Below are positions 50,151-61,060 of a stretch of DNA of 64,000 bases, in pieces. Position numbers and translations under genes: made by a program. The stretch covers positions 1,295,199 through 1,359,198 of the forward strand of contig VXAI01000087.1 in the NCBI GenBank assembly GCA_013399305.1. The letters are read 5' to 3'. Each line of letters begins with the position of its first letter. Position 1 is the first letter of the stretch. Origin of the DNA: Rostratula benghalensis (Eukaryota > Chordata > Aves > Charadriiformes > Rostratulidae). The notes under the pieces are model-generated. The model made no database searches and was not told where the DNA came from. It saw only the letters and a list, made by a program, of their open reading frames with translations.

Positions 50151-53100
50151 GCCACAACTAAATTATTCCCACGTCTGAAGAAGTCCCAACTCCTGCTGAA
50201 AAAACAGGAGCTGTGCGTGCTCAACCTTCTGCTTCAGGCTGGTATCCACTCCGAACAGCATCTCGAAAAATACTATTGCTTCATCAATACATTTGTAATT
50301 CAACTAAAAAAAAATAATTAAAAAAGCATCTGAAGAGCTCTGCATGGTAAACATCAGAAAAACAGCGCTTTCCAACCCTGCAGCCAGTTGTTCTATAATA
50401 TCTTCTGCTTTGTGCTGACAACCTTTTTTCCCTCCAATCATTCAGACACAATGCCTTCAGGTCTGTCTAAGTAATGTAATTTACTGGAGTGGAATTCCCT
50501 TGATACCTTCTGCAGCACTCAGTGACAGTATCATTTATACTCTACACTGTCATGCCATGACACTGATACATTGGCTTTCATCCCTCATTCAGCGCAGAGG
50601 GTGCAATTTCACCTTCCATTGTGCCCTCTCGCAGACTGCGCGTACAAATTCCCTCCATTCATTCCTAATTACAAACCTCTGCTGAAATGCTCTCATTAGA
50701 TTTATATTTCTCACTCCAAAGTGTCAATCTTATTTGAAAATTCCAATTTTCCGGAAGATTCATCCATTAGCAGCAACCTCCAAAGCGTTCCTTAACCCAG
50801 TGCATTAAAAGTGAAGCTGGCAGAGCAGAGACGCGCTTATAAATACACCATTTACAGCAAATCTCCATTGCTAATGGTTTTGCATTATTCCAGCAATGCA
50901 GTAAGGTCCTGGCCAGCTCAGCTCCTCCAGCAAGTGACAGGCAAAAGCCAGAAGTGTCCAGCTCCGCTCCCGTCCTGGGGCTGCACCGCATCCCTCAGCA
51001 TCCTCACCCCCCGACTGCGTGGGAAGGGATCACCGGGATCTGATTGGGATCCGTACGTCACGGGGAGCAGCGGCAGCCAACAAGGAGGCGGCTGTTCAAA
51101 GGACTCCAGAAACTGAGAGCCACAGAAAAGAGTTTGTGACAACTCTAAAAATGCCTGAGTGCAACTTGCTTTGCCGTGGGGAAGTTAAAAAATATCCAAG
51201 CCGGGGGTTTCCCATGGTAACAGATCTCCTGCTGTGCGACCCAGCGGGTTGGTAGGGCTCCTCAGCTGAAAATCTCAACCGCATCGCTTGGGTCACTTCT
51301 ACTAATCCTAATTTAGCAGCCAGGGGCAGGACTGCACCCTTCGGACTGTGTGCAGAAAACCCAGCTCCGCAGACTCCACCGAGCAGCTCTGCCAGTGGTT
51401 ACAAGAATCAGGAAGAGATCCGTCTACTACCTCTTCACGAGAAAGGTAAACACCTTAAAAACCTCATCACCATACAAGGGAAAAAAACGCAGAGCCCGGC
51501 AGCGGGTACGGAGAGTTGCACAACGCGTGCCCTGTGTGTGTGCTGTCTCTAAAAATAGCCCGTGCGGCGATGGCCCTGGAAAAGACCCGGGTGTCTCATC
51601 CAGCTGGAAAGCGCGGCAGCGGTGAGCGCCGTCGCTGCATGACGCACTCTCTCCTGCCCTTATCTTCAAAGCCATCAGGTTTGAAACTCATCTGCACCGG
51701 GCGCAGCAGCAGAAAGAAGAAGGGGAGGGGGCCCGGGGAAAAGCGGGGAGAAAAACCCCACAACCTCTACAGCTGTACCCAAAAGGGAAAATTCCACAGG
51801 AAAAATGACAACAAGCGTTTACGCCGCTTGTCAGCACCTGGTCACCTGCAGGACTCCAGAGGTGCAGGCGACTGTAACAGATGCTGCGCAATTCCCTGCA
51901 GCATCCACCACCCTGGAAACTAATTATTGCTGAAGTTTTGCCCGCTCCCACCTGAAATATTTAAAAGCTGGATTACTGCATTAGCTCTCCCAGTTTGCAC
52001 CAAGGCAGGATGCATCTGGGCGCGCACAGATGTAAAAGCAGAAACGTGCGCCTCAGCAAAAAAAAAAAAAAAAAAAAAAGAAGCAAAAGTACAGCAGCAA
52101 CAACAGGTGCCGAGCTCTCCTAAGAAGAGGGGGGAGGATTCCACTAAGCTAATTGGAAAGGATTTCATACTGCAGAGTAAAAAGACTCACAGCTGACAGC
52201 ATGGCTATTCCATGGAACAAGCACGTGCGCCTTTAAGTGCCCCCAGCGCCCCACATCCTCCGCACCACGCGGTGTTATTACTCAGAGCGAAAACCTATTG
52301 TCTCAGGCAGCCCCATTCTCAAGACCAAACACCTCCGCCACCCTGCCAAGCCTGGAAAACCTGGAAAGGTCACCAAGCGAGAAAGAGGGGTGAAGCTCGA
52401 GCCTCCAGGCAGCAGAAAGCAAGTTTTTCAGCCTCTACCTCGGGTTCTGCAGCTCTTGGAGAGATGCTCTCTCTACTCATCCATCGCGAGAATGACATCA
52501 AATCGAGATGTTTGACATGCACAGGCACACTCACTCTCTGGAAATGCCACGGCGACTTAATGAGTGAAGCTGGGACAGCACCAGACCTTACACCACCGAG
52601 TTACGAATTTCCCCGCGTACGCTGACAGCATCTCTCTTCAGTATTCCTCTGGGCCACCAGCTGAGGTATCAATTAATGTGGTCAGAACAGATTTAGTAGC
52701 TCAAGATATTGCGGCTAATTTAGCGGATTCTGAACCCATGCAACTACCTGGAAAAGCTACCAAGCATATTTCAATACTGTCACCCTAAAAAAAAACCCAA
52801 CCAAAAGGATTTTACATGCTAAAAGCTAACCCTAAATATTTGTTTCTTGATGCTCAGCACATTTCTATAGTTTTCCTTTATTTTTTTTTCCCCTCCCTTT
52901 TTTTCCCCCCTTTTCTTTTTCTTTGCCAGAAGATGAAGTTCTGGATCAACAGTTCATGTTACACCCGTGAAGTTTTGGACGGCTGATTTTAAAGATCTTT
53001 CAGTCCTCTCCAAAGCTGCTTTTTTTTTTTTTTTTTTTTCCCAGAGAGCAGAACAATTCTGCTTCCAAAATCCTTTCATCGCCACCTCTAACTTATGCAC

Positions 53101-54399
53101 TAAGCCTAACTCCTTTCTTTCTTTTTTTTTTTTTTAATTAAATAAATAAGAAGTTGATTAATTAACATAGCTAGACCACACCACAAGTAAACTCTGCCTC
53201 TCCTTCCAACACAGACCGATTTACAAGCACTTAAGGCTGGGACTCACCAGACAGAGTCGAAGCTGCAGGCAAGCCAGTCATCAGAGCTAAGAGAAGGATT
53301 ATGCTTGCTTTACAAATTCTGAAGCATTTGAATCTTATTTTTAGTTGTACACAAAGGGCAATAAATGGAAAATCTTATTGTAACCACTGCTTTTTCATGG
53401 CCACCCACACTTCCAACACCTACAGCGCAAGTATATAAATGCAAAAACCCCAGAACTCATGGCTCATCTGAACAAGGGATGCAAACGAGCTAATTGCTGT
53501 TACTTTTTTTCCAGTTTGTATTTAGAGTGCCATTATATTCCGTTAAGCATCAAGGACAGCTACTCGCATGCAGTGTCTACCTACTGCCTGGGGTCCTGCT
53601 GGGTTTTTATATATTTCATTAATTGTTTTCTCTCAGTCACCTGGCAGATCCCTTCTCTAAGTTAGCCGATCGCTGACCGGTTTGGAAATGATGAAATGGA
53701 AGAGGTGCCTCTCCCTGACTCTCAGTTTCTGTCCCCTCTGCCCAAACTCCCGATGTACAAGGAGTTAACACTTCACTCACCTGTGAGAAATTACGCCGAA
53801 TACTCTACCCAGAAACCAGCAATTAAAAAAAAAAAAAAAAATCCCTTTACACTCATAATAGTAGAAGAACTTCAAACAAATTGCTGTCAAGGATGATTTC
53901 ATTGTGTTTAAATCCACTTTACTTCAAGTCACTTTGCAAATTGCTCTTTAATTTTACAGCTAAAACTCCCATGTCTACTACGATGCCAGTTTACCCTCCT
54001 GTCTGTCCTCTGCCTGATTCTTTCCATTTACCGAACGCAACAGAAGCACCAACCTAATTATCATCTGAAAACCTGCCGAAAGCTAACCCAATTAGCTGAG
54101 TAAAAAAACAGAAATAAAGAAAAAGAGGTCTGTCTTAAGACCAGACTCAACAAGAGTATTGGTGATGCCACGTCTGGGGACAGGGAAAAGAGAGCAAACA
54201 AACTCATGTCGTGAATTACCCCGCTGTCTCTGAAAATGCAAGTTATTACAGCCAGCAAAGCATCCACTGCGACACTTTTACTTCTCAACTCTTTGCAAAT
54301 CGTGACAGGAAATACGTCCCATAAGATAGCAACGAATATTATACAAAATAATCTAAAGCAAAGGGAAAAAAATGTGCCTTTATATGCACTTGCTCATTT
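50151..54399. other. Intron or upstream region, CpG-enriched from about 50.9 kb
   Basis: 50.15-50.9 kb is ordinary. 50935-52620 is GC-richer with many CpGs (for example around 51030-51070, 51590-51640, 51700-51750 and 52010-52050). 52860-53160 is pyrimidine-rich with several T runs, including 53020-53039. I find no coding exon. A 5' UTR exon on the minus strand is possible but cannot be shown. Confidence 0.45.
52058..52079. repeat. A22 homopolymer
   Basis: Twenty-two A's preceded by CTCAGC; no retrocopy or target duplication is recognised around it. Confidence 0.95.
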
Positions 54400-54826
54400 A
54401 TCATCCGCTAGACCCAAGGGCCCATCGCCTTCCTGCAGCCCCTCACCAACCCCGGGAAGCCGAGGGCAGAGCCGGCCGCTCTCGGAGCCCACTGGGAAAA
54501 TCAGGTGTGCCTTGTTCTGGGGAGGAATGAGGTATCTAAGTATTATGAAAATAAATGGGTCATACACCACTGAGCCAACAACCACACCACCCCCAAGGCG
54601 GGCGCTGAATGACTGTGCAGGGCTCTTGCCAGAGGGAGAGGAGAGGTTGAACCAGCAGTGAAAACAAAACTCATGCGGTGAGATGGATTTTACTTTTCAC
54701 CGGTTTGGGTTACAGAGAAAGTTGATCTCGCCGTCACCATCTCTCAGGCTTTTCTGTTTAAAAATAAATATCAAGCAATGGGCGGGCAGGTAAAAGCCGT
54801 CCTGTGGAGATGGGCTCCCCCCCCCC

Positions 54827-54859
54827 NNNNNNNNNNNNNNNNNNNNNNNNNNNNNNNNN
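54827..54859. other. Assembly gap of 33 N inside the CpG island
   Basis: The gap follows a run of about ten C's and precedes GGCTGTGACTC. The true length is unknown; GC-rich promoters are often lost in short-read assemblies. Any frame drawn across it is meaningless. Confidence 0.99.
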
Positions 54860-54864
54860 GGCTG

Positions 54865-54871
54865 TGACTCA
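54865..54871. promoter_or_regulatory. TRE/AP-1 site TGACTCA in the CpG island
   Basis: Exact TGACTCA, a site bound by AP-1 and by BACH-small Maf dimers (family knowledge). Its position inside the island makes feedback control of BACH2 conceivable, but a seven-base site alone is weak evidence. Confidence 0.35.
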
Positions 54872-55233
54872 GTCCCTCGGGCGGACACACGCAGGCACCC
54901 CGGGCTGTCACCTGCCGCTGCGAAAAATATAAAAAAGGCCTCGCCGCAACACGGCGGCCACGTGGGAAAGGCCGGGTAAACAGATCAATGACAAGCGGGG
55001 CGCCCACGCGGTGAACCAACCCAGCCTGTGGTCGATGGCAGCAAAGGGGAGCGCTGTCAGAAGAACTGGGTTTCATACGGCGCGCCCTATGCCGACAAAC
55101 ACAGCCGGCCTCCTCCGGCACGCCGGCTAAACACAAGCAGGATGCTCCTCCTGGCCACGCGGCCTGTGGTCACTGTGTGTCCCCCGGGGTGAGGGGGGAT
55201 GTCCCCGGCACAGGGCTCTGGATCAGAAACACC

Positions 55234-55258
55234 GAGAGAGAGAGAGAGAGAGAGAGAG
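55234..55258. repeat. (GA)n microsatellite
   Basis: About twelve uninterrupted GA units at the right edge of the CpG island. Confidence 0.97.
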
Positions 55259-55420
55259 GGATGTCGGCTCACCACCCACACACGGGTGAACCACGCAGCT
55301 GCTCTGCACGAAGCTACGCCAGAGCTTTTCAGACCACGCTGAATAGATTTGTCCAGACCTGTATTTTAAGTTTTTTCAAAAAATATAAACTTATATAGAG
55401 CTATTTTTTTAATATAAATA

Positions 55421-56122
55421 CAGCCTGGGTGGAGAATGGATTGAGAATAGCCTTGAGGAGAAGGGCTTGGAGGTGTTGGTGGATGAGAAGCTCAAAATGA
55501 GTTGGCGATGTATGCTGGGAGCCTAGAAAGCCAACCTGCATCAAAAGAAGCGTGGCCAGCAGGGCAAGGGAGGTGATTGTGCCCCTCTGTTCTGCTCTCG
55601 TGAGACCCCTGGAGTACTGTGTCCAGCTCCGGGGCCCCCAACATAAGAAGGAAATACACCTTGTTGATGTGGGTCCAGAGGAGGGCCATGAAGATGATCA
55701 GAGGATTAGAGCACCTCTCCTATGAAGACAGGATGAGAGAGCTGGGGTTGTTCAACCTGGAGTAGGCTCCAGGGAGACCTTAAAGCCCCTTCCAGTTCCT
55801 AGAGGGGGCTACAGGAAAGATGAAGAGGGACTCTTTGTCAGAGATTTTAGTGACAGGACAAAGGGTAACAGTTTTAAACTGAAAGAGGGGAGATGTAGAT
55901 TAGATATCAGGAAGGAATTCTTTCCTGTGAGGGTGGTGAGACACTGGAACAGGTTGTCTGGAGAAGTTGTGGCTGCCCCATCCCTGGAGGTGTCCAAGGC
56001 CAGGCTGGATGGGGCTTTGAGCAACCTGGTCTGGTGGGAGATGTCCCTCCCCATGGCAGGGGCGTTGGAACTACATGATCTTTAACGTCCCTTCCAATCC
56101 AAACCACTTTATAATTCTATTA
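55421..56122 (+). mobile_element. CR1 LINE 3' portion, about 700 bp
   Basis: Reads cagcctgggtggagaatgga, cttgaggagaagggcttgga, ctctcgtgagacccctggag, gacaggatgagagagctggg, and ends with the 3' UTR 'ccctccccatggcaggggcg' and cttccaatccaaaccac. The coding region is broken by several stops. It lies head to head with the minus-strand CR1 2 kb to the right. Confidence 0.97.
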
Positions 56123-58102
56123 TTTTTATATACATGCACACATTCGTGCATAGAAATAGAAAATATATATTTAATCAACAGATATATTTGCAGCAAACAC
56201 TTACAAAAAGCTGTCCCCAGGCACCCAGCTGCCCCAGCCTGATGGTGCTGAGGAGCAACTGATCACACTGATGGACTGACGCGGTGCCAAGAGCGGTCAA
56301 TGTGTTTATGTAGTCTCAACAGGGGGGCAGCAGAAGTAACCGGATTAATTAGCAGCCAAGATTTCCCCTAGATCACAGGAAAATGATTTTTGGCAGTTGT
56401 GAGCACAACGCCCAGGACAGGATGACACAGGATGCTGTGAAGCTCCCCGGGATGGCAGATTCTCCTCACAATGGTGCCTGATGTGCACAGGTCTGATATG
56501 CCAGTACCATCAAATGGGTAAGAAAATACCTTCTCCACCATAAAAACAGTAGTCCCAAAGGAAAACATGCCAGAAAAATCATGAAATCCAGACATGGCCA
56601 CATCTTGCACCAAAATCCAGTAGGATAAAACCACCATGTCCTCAGGTAAGGCAACAGGCACTTGGGAAGTGGGCTTGGTACGAGATTTAGGAGTGTTTGG
56701 TAAGTCAATGTTCAAAGGGAAGAAACTTCACCTTCAGAAATCTGATTTCCTTCTTAATTCAGTCAAATTACCTGACCTTTTGGTGCAGATTTTAAAAAAG
56801 ATACATTCTTCCCAGTCTGTGGTGGTAGGCGGGTGACAGACATTTAATCACCAAAACCTGCATCTTAAAATTTTACATTATTTACATCTGCCTACAGATG
56901 GTTGTAGGACAGATTTCAAGAAATCTTTTAAATTTTTTTTTTTAAATATTCTGAGGAACTCATACATAGCAAATATGAAATTGGTGTGCAGAGGTTTCTG
57001 AGTTTTGGGATTTTTTTTGTTGTTGGGTTTTTTGTTAGGTTTTTTTGTATTTTTCTCCTGAATGAAGCACTTAAAGGCCCTTGCTGAAATCTCAACACTG
57101 CATAAGCAGTACCAATTAGAACAATTTATTAGACGCAGGATGCCATTGATTGGGTTGTTATTTTTGCCGCTTTCAAAGGCAAACACGGAGGGGTAAAACA
57201 AAGCAAGAAACATGAGCAGAGTGTGGAAATGGCCAGGAATGGCTGCCCATCTCCCCCAGGGATGCCAGCGAGCCCTGCCCCAGCATATGCTCCAAGCCAC
57301 GGCCACATCCCCAATGCCTGAGCAAAGCCCCATCCGTACCCTGCCGTTTGGGATAACCAACTGTGAGCCCCCTCGGTGAAGAGCACGGCTTCTCCCTAAT
57401 TCCTGTACTCCCTCATTATAACACAGGCAGTTTAACCTGCCCAGGATTAAATCCCAGGGGACCTGGAGAAATTTTATGGTTTTTAATCTCGGCACAGGTT
57501 CTGTAACAGGTTTTTGCAACCTGCTCCATCTGAACAAGGAAGGTATCTTTCTGCTTTGAATTCAAACGTCAATACGCATTACTTTTATGGAGATGACATC
57601 AATCAGCGTCCTAGTAGTGTTATGAAATCTAAATAACAAATGAAGGGGGGGTGGGGAATATATACTTGTTTAGGAAATACGCTGCACCCTGGGAAAAGCA
57701 AGAAGAATGCGACCCTGTGCAACTGCTCTTTCCAACCGGGCTAATTAACAAGGGAAAATTTGCTTCTTTCCATAGGAAATGCTGTTACAAGGTAAGTGTT
57801 AGAAAGCAGAGTTTGTTAGAAAAAAATAATAGTAATAATAATAAAAAAGCCAGATAGCAGGGCAAACACTGAGAAATCAGAGCAAGCGGCTGGCAGCTTG
57901 CCCTCACATCCACCTCTGCCAGCACGGATCTGCGTGCACAACGGGTACAGCCCCGGCCACCAACCTGCAAGGTGACACATGCGTTTTCTAGGAGTTACAG
58001 CACACGTCCTATGTTAAAAGTTTGGCATATCTTGAGTACACAACCATAGTAAAAAATGCTACAGAAGAAAAAAAGGAAAAAGTAAGGACAGTGCACATTT
58101 GG
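56123..58102. other. Unique intron sequence, low-complexity patches
   Basis: No gene. It includes a T/G-rich patch (57010-57052) and an A-rich (TAA)n patch (57821-57848). Frames such as 56878-57537 (minus) end in lysine/asparagine-rich low-complexity sequence and have no domain. Confidence 0.5.
57821..57848. repeat. A-rich (TAA)n microsatellite
   Basis: Six A's, then interrupted TAA units, then six A's. Confidence 0.85.
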
Positions 58103-58937
58103 TAGAATCAAATCATAGAATCCGTTTGCTCAGAAGAGACCTTTAAGATCATGAAGTCCAACCTTTAACCTAGCACTGCCAAGTCCACCACTAAACCATG
58201 TCCCTCAGCACCACATTTACACACGTTTTAAATACCTCCAGGGATGATGCCTCAAGCACTTCCCTGGGCATCCTATTCCAACGCTTGACAACCCTTTCAG
58301 TGAATAATTTTTTTCTAATACCCAATCTAAACCTTCCCTGGCACAACTTGAGGCTGTTTTCTCTTGTCCTATCACTTGTTACGTGGGAGAAGAGACCAAC
58401 ACCTACCTCACTACAACCTCTTTTCAGGTAGCTGTAGGAGAGATAAGGTCTCCCCTCAGCCTCCTTTTCTCCAGACTAAACAAACCCAGCTCCCTCAGCC
58501 TCTTATCTTAAGACTTGTGCTCCAGATCCCTCACCAGCTTCCTTGTCCTCTGGACATGCTCCAGCACCTCGTTGTCTTTTTTGTGGTAAAGGGTCCAAAA
58601 ATGAACACAGTACTCGAGGTGGGGCCTTACCAGGACAGAGTATAAGGGGACAATCACTTTCCTAGTCCTGCTGGTCACACTACTCCTGATACAAGCCAGG
58701 ACACTACTGGCCTTCTTGGACACCTGGGCACACTGTTGGGCTCATATTCAGCCAGTTATTGACCAAAATTCCCCAGGTCCTCTTCCACCAGGCAGCTCTC
58801 CAGCCACTCTTCCCCAAGTCTGCATTGCTGCATGGGGTTGTTGTGACCCAAGTACCTTCCCTCAAGCAGATCAACACTCCCACCCACCCAACTTGGTGTC
58901 ATCTATAAACTTCCAGGGGGTGCACTCGATCCCCTGA
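58103..58937 (-). mobile_element. CR1 LINE, about 830 bp, distinct subfamily
   Basis: The plus strand starts tagaatcaaatcatagaatc and runs through agacctttaagatcatgaag, ctaaccttgagg-like coding remnant and cagggggtgcactcgatcc. On the minus strand [20 protein letters not shown] then EYCVHFW is visible. The 3' region (caacctttaacctagcactgcc) differs from the 'ccatgggcaggg' CR1s elsewhere, so it belongs to another subfamily, possibly the same as 36805-37142. Confidence 0.96.
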
Positions 58938-59819
58938 TGATAACTCCTATGTCTTTACACTAGTTTTCAAGTTTATTTGACCTTCAGGCAAGATTTTACT
59001 CTTAGAAACCGAGACTTCTGATTACTTGCAGCAGAAGCATCAGCAAGACAAGACTTAATTATGTACTTTTTGGAATGAGAGCGTTTTTTTCCCATTTATG
59101 TCCATTCAGTTTCTGGCTGCTTTTTCAAGACCCCTAAGAAGGATGACATTTTAAAAGTTATTTCCTCTGAAATGGTTTTCAATAGTGAATTTGCAAGATG
59201 GCTAACGATAAGATTTTCAAACAGCATAAGGAAAGCCTTCAAAAAGACTGTGAATAACGCTTCCAAACCTCATGGGAATGGTGTTAAGTAGGACTAATGA
59301 ACAAGGAGCTGTTTCTGCCTGTCTAGCTGCTACAACGCCTATTTTCAAGCTTTCTTCCCTTAAGACAAGCACTAGAAACAAGTTTCAAACCAGACCCAAC
59401 ATTCTGTAGTCAGAAGATTCCTGCTATCGGGGGTTTGATTAATAACTGTGCCATATATTGCCAAGTCCACAAGGAAATGACAACACTTGCCCTTTTTCGG
59501 AAAACAAAATCAAACCAACACCTTGTAAGGCCTCTTTGACAACAAATTCTGTTACTACTCAGCCTTTCTCCATTGCTTATTTTTTTAATTCTATTTCTAT
59601 TTTTTTCTATTTTCTATTGCACTATTATTTTTTCTGATATTCATCACACCAGAAGAGGTTTTCTCATCTCTTTAAAAACTGAATTTCCTCATGCGTTAAA
59701 AAACTCTGTCCTTTTACAACTGACTATTCTCATTTTAAATACTACTTTTAGTGTCACATAAACAAATAAAGTAACTCAAATAAAGGTATGTTCCTAATAC
59801 AAACTCTTTCGTTCCTCCT

Positions 59820-59854
<35 letters not shown>

Positions 59855-60857
59855 TAGTACTATTTTTTGGCAGTAACGTCGCTCCTCTGAGGGAAGTGTT
59901 CTGGAACCCCAAAGGAGAAGGACGTGGGTTTTACAATGGGAAAAAAAAAACGGGGATCCCTGCAGTCCTGCTGAGCAAAGGATGGCCTCCAACCCCGTGT
60001 GAAGCACACACAGCTTGGGCACAGCACACGGAGGTGAGTGTACACACACTTACTCAGTTGCAGAGAAAAACAAAGCGTAGTTAGGGGGATGGTGTGAAGA
60101 GAGCCATTTTAAGTACTTCTCACTATGGTTTACTATGGCAGCGGAACACTTAGAAAAGCCTTCAAAATGACAATCACTGTGTAGGTTAAAAAAGCAAGTA
60201 ACTACTTCAGTAACAATTTATTCACCACCTAATGTTTGCTGCTGAATTACAGCTTTTGCAGTATTTTTCTGAAGTATGATGTTTACTTCCTCCACCTTGC
60301 TTCCCTGAGACCCTTTTTTTTATTTTTTGTTCTTTAAATAGAAAGGAATTTGTATCATGACTTACATGTAACTTTTCTAGGTTCTGTGCTGGCTAAAATG
60401 TTCTCACGATGCAGGGAACAGGATTAATGGAGGAATTAAGAGGCTGCAGCAATCCATTAAGAAGTGGCCCTCCAAAGTTTTGTATGGCAATGTTCTGGTA
60501 ACTCAGTCGATAGCAACCTAAAATAAGATAAAGGCAGGCATTAAAAAAAATCAAGCACGGAATCCTCACAAAACTTCCTTCCCTACCCCCTGCCTTCTCC
60601 AAACAGTATGGGGGCCTTTTTTTTTAAACACAGAAGGTCTTTATGTCAAACATGACAATTACATTATGCTCATAACATACCTCCTCTTACCTTTAAGCTG
60701 TAGACACCTTAAAACAAAGACTATGTTTTTCTTGCATTCATATAGCACCTAGAAATGTGAGGCCGCTGAGAAGTATTACAGAACAGATAAATGAACACTT
60801 CTGTGGTTACTCTACCAGATCATACTGTGGGTGATACTGTGTCATAAGACTTTTTTA
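58938..60857. other. Unique intron sequence, no gene seen
   Basis: AT-rich, with T-rich patches (59570-59640) and the 31-base T run at 59822-59852. No exon or transposon recognised. Confidence 0.5.
59822..59852. repeat. T31 homopolymer
   Basis: Thirty-one uninterrupted T's, the longest homopolymer in the window. On the minus strand it would be a poly-A tail, but I see no recognisable retrocopy or target duplication beside it. Confidence 0.95.
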
Positions 60858-61060
60858 ACAAGGAGGGTGGTGAGACACTGGCCCAGGTTGCCCTGAAAAG
60901 TTATGGATGCCCCATCCCTGGAAAACTTCAAGGTCAGGTTGGACGGAGTTTTGAGCAACCTGATCTAGTGAAGGATGTCCCTGCCCATGGCAGGGGGGAG
61001 GGTTGGACTAGATCAGCTTTAAAGGTCCCTTCCAAGCCAAACCATTCTGTGGGTCTATGA
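60858..61060 (+). mobile_element. CR1 LINE 3' end
   Basis: Reads aaggagggtggtgagacact, ggatgccccatccctggaaa, ttgagcaacctgatctagtg, ccctgcccatggcagggggg, and accattctgtgggtctatga. About 200 bp, with slight decay of the octamer tail. Confidence 0.97.

Larger units (their letters stand above)
54400..55310. promoter_or_regulatory. CpG island, candidate BACH2 promoter or enhancer
   Basis: Strong rise in G+C and CpG. Between the gap and 55220 there are several dozen CpGs in about 350 bases (ctcgccgcaacacggcgg, ggggcgcccacgcggtg, atacggcgcgccctatg, ccggcacgccggc). It contains TGACTCA (54865-54871), an E-box CACGTG (54959-54964) and a TATA-like tataaaaaa (54928-54936). Vertebrate CpG islands usually mark promoters (established). 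That this one serves BACH2, about 32 kb upstream of the start exon, is inference. Confidence 0.6.

Noticed and set aside
49570..50157. 195-codon frame that looks like a real protein gene
   Set aside because: It is a CR1 LINE polymerase remnant with a frameshift, not a host gene.
54697..55136. Minus-strand frames crossing the N gap
   Set aside because: They translate unknown bases; continuity cannot be assumed.
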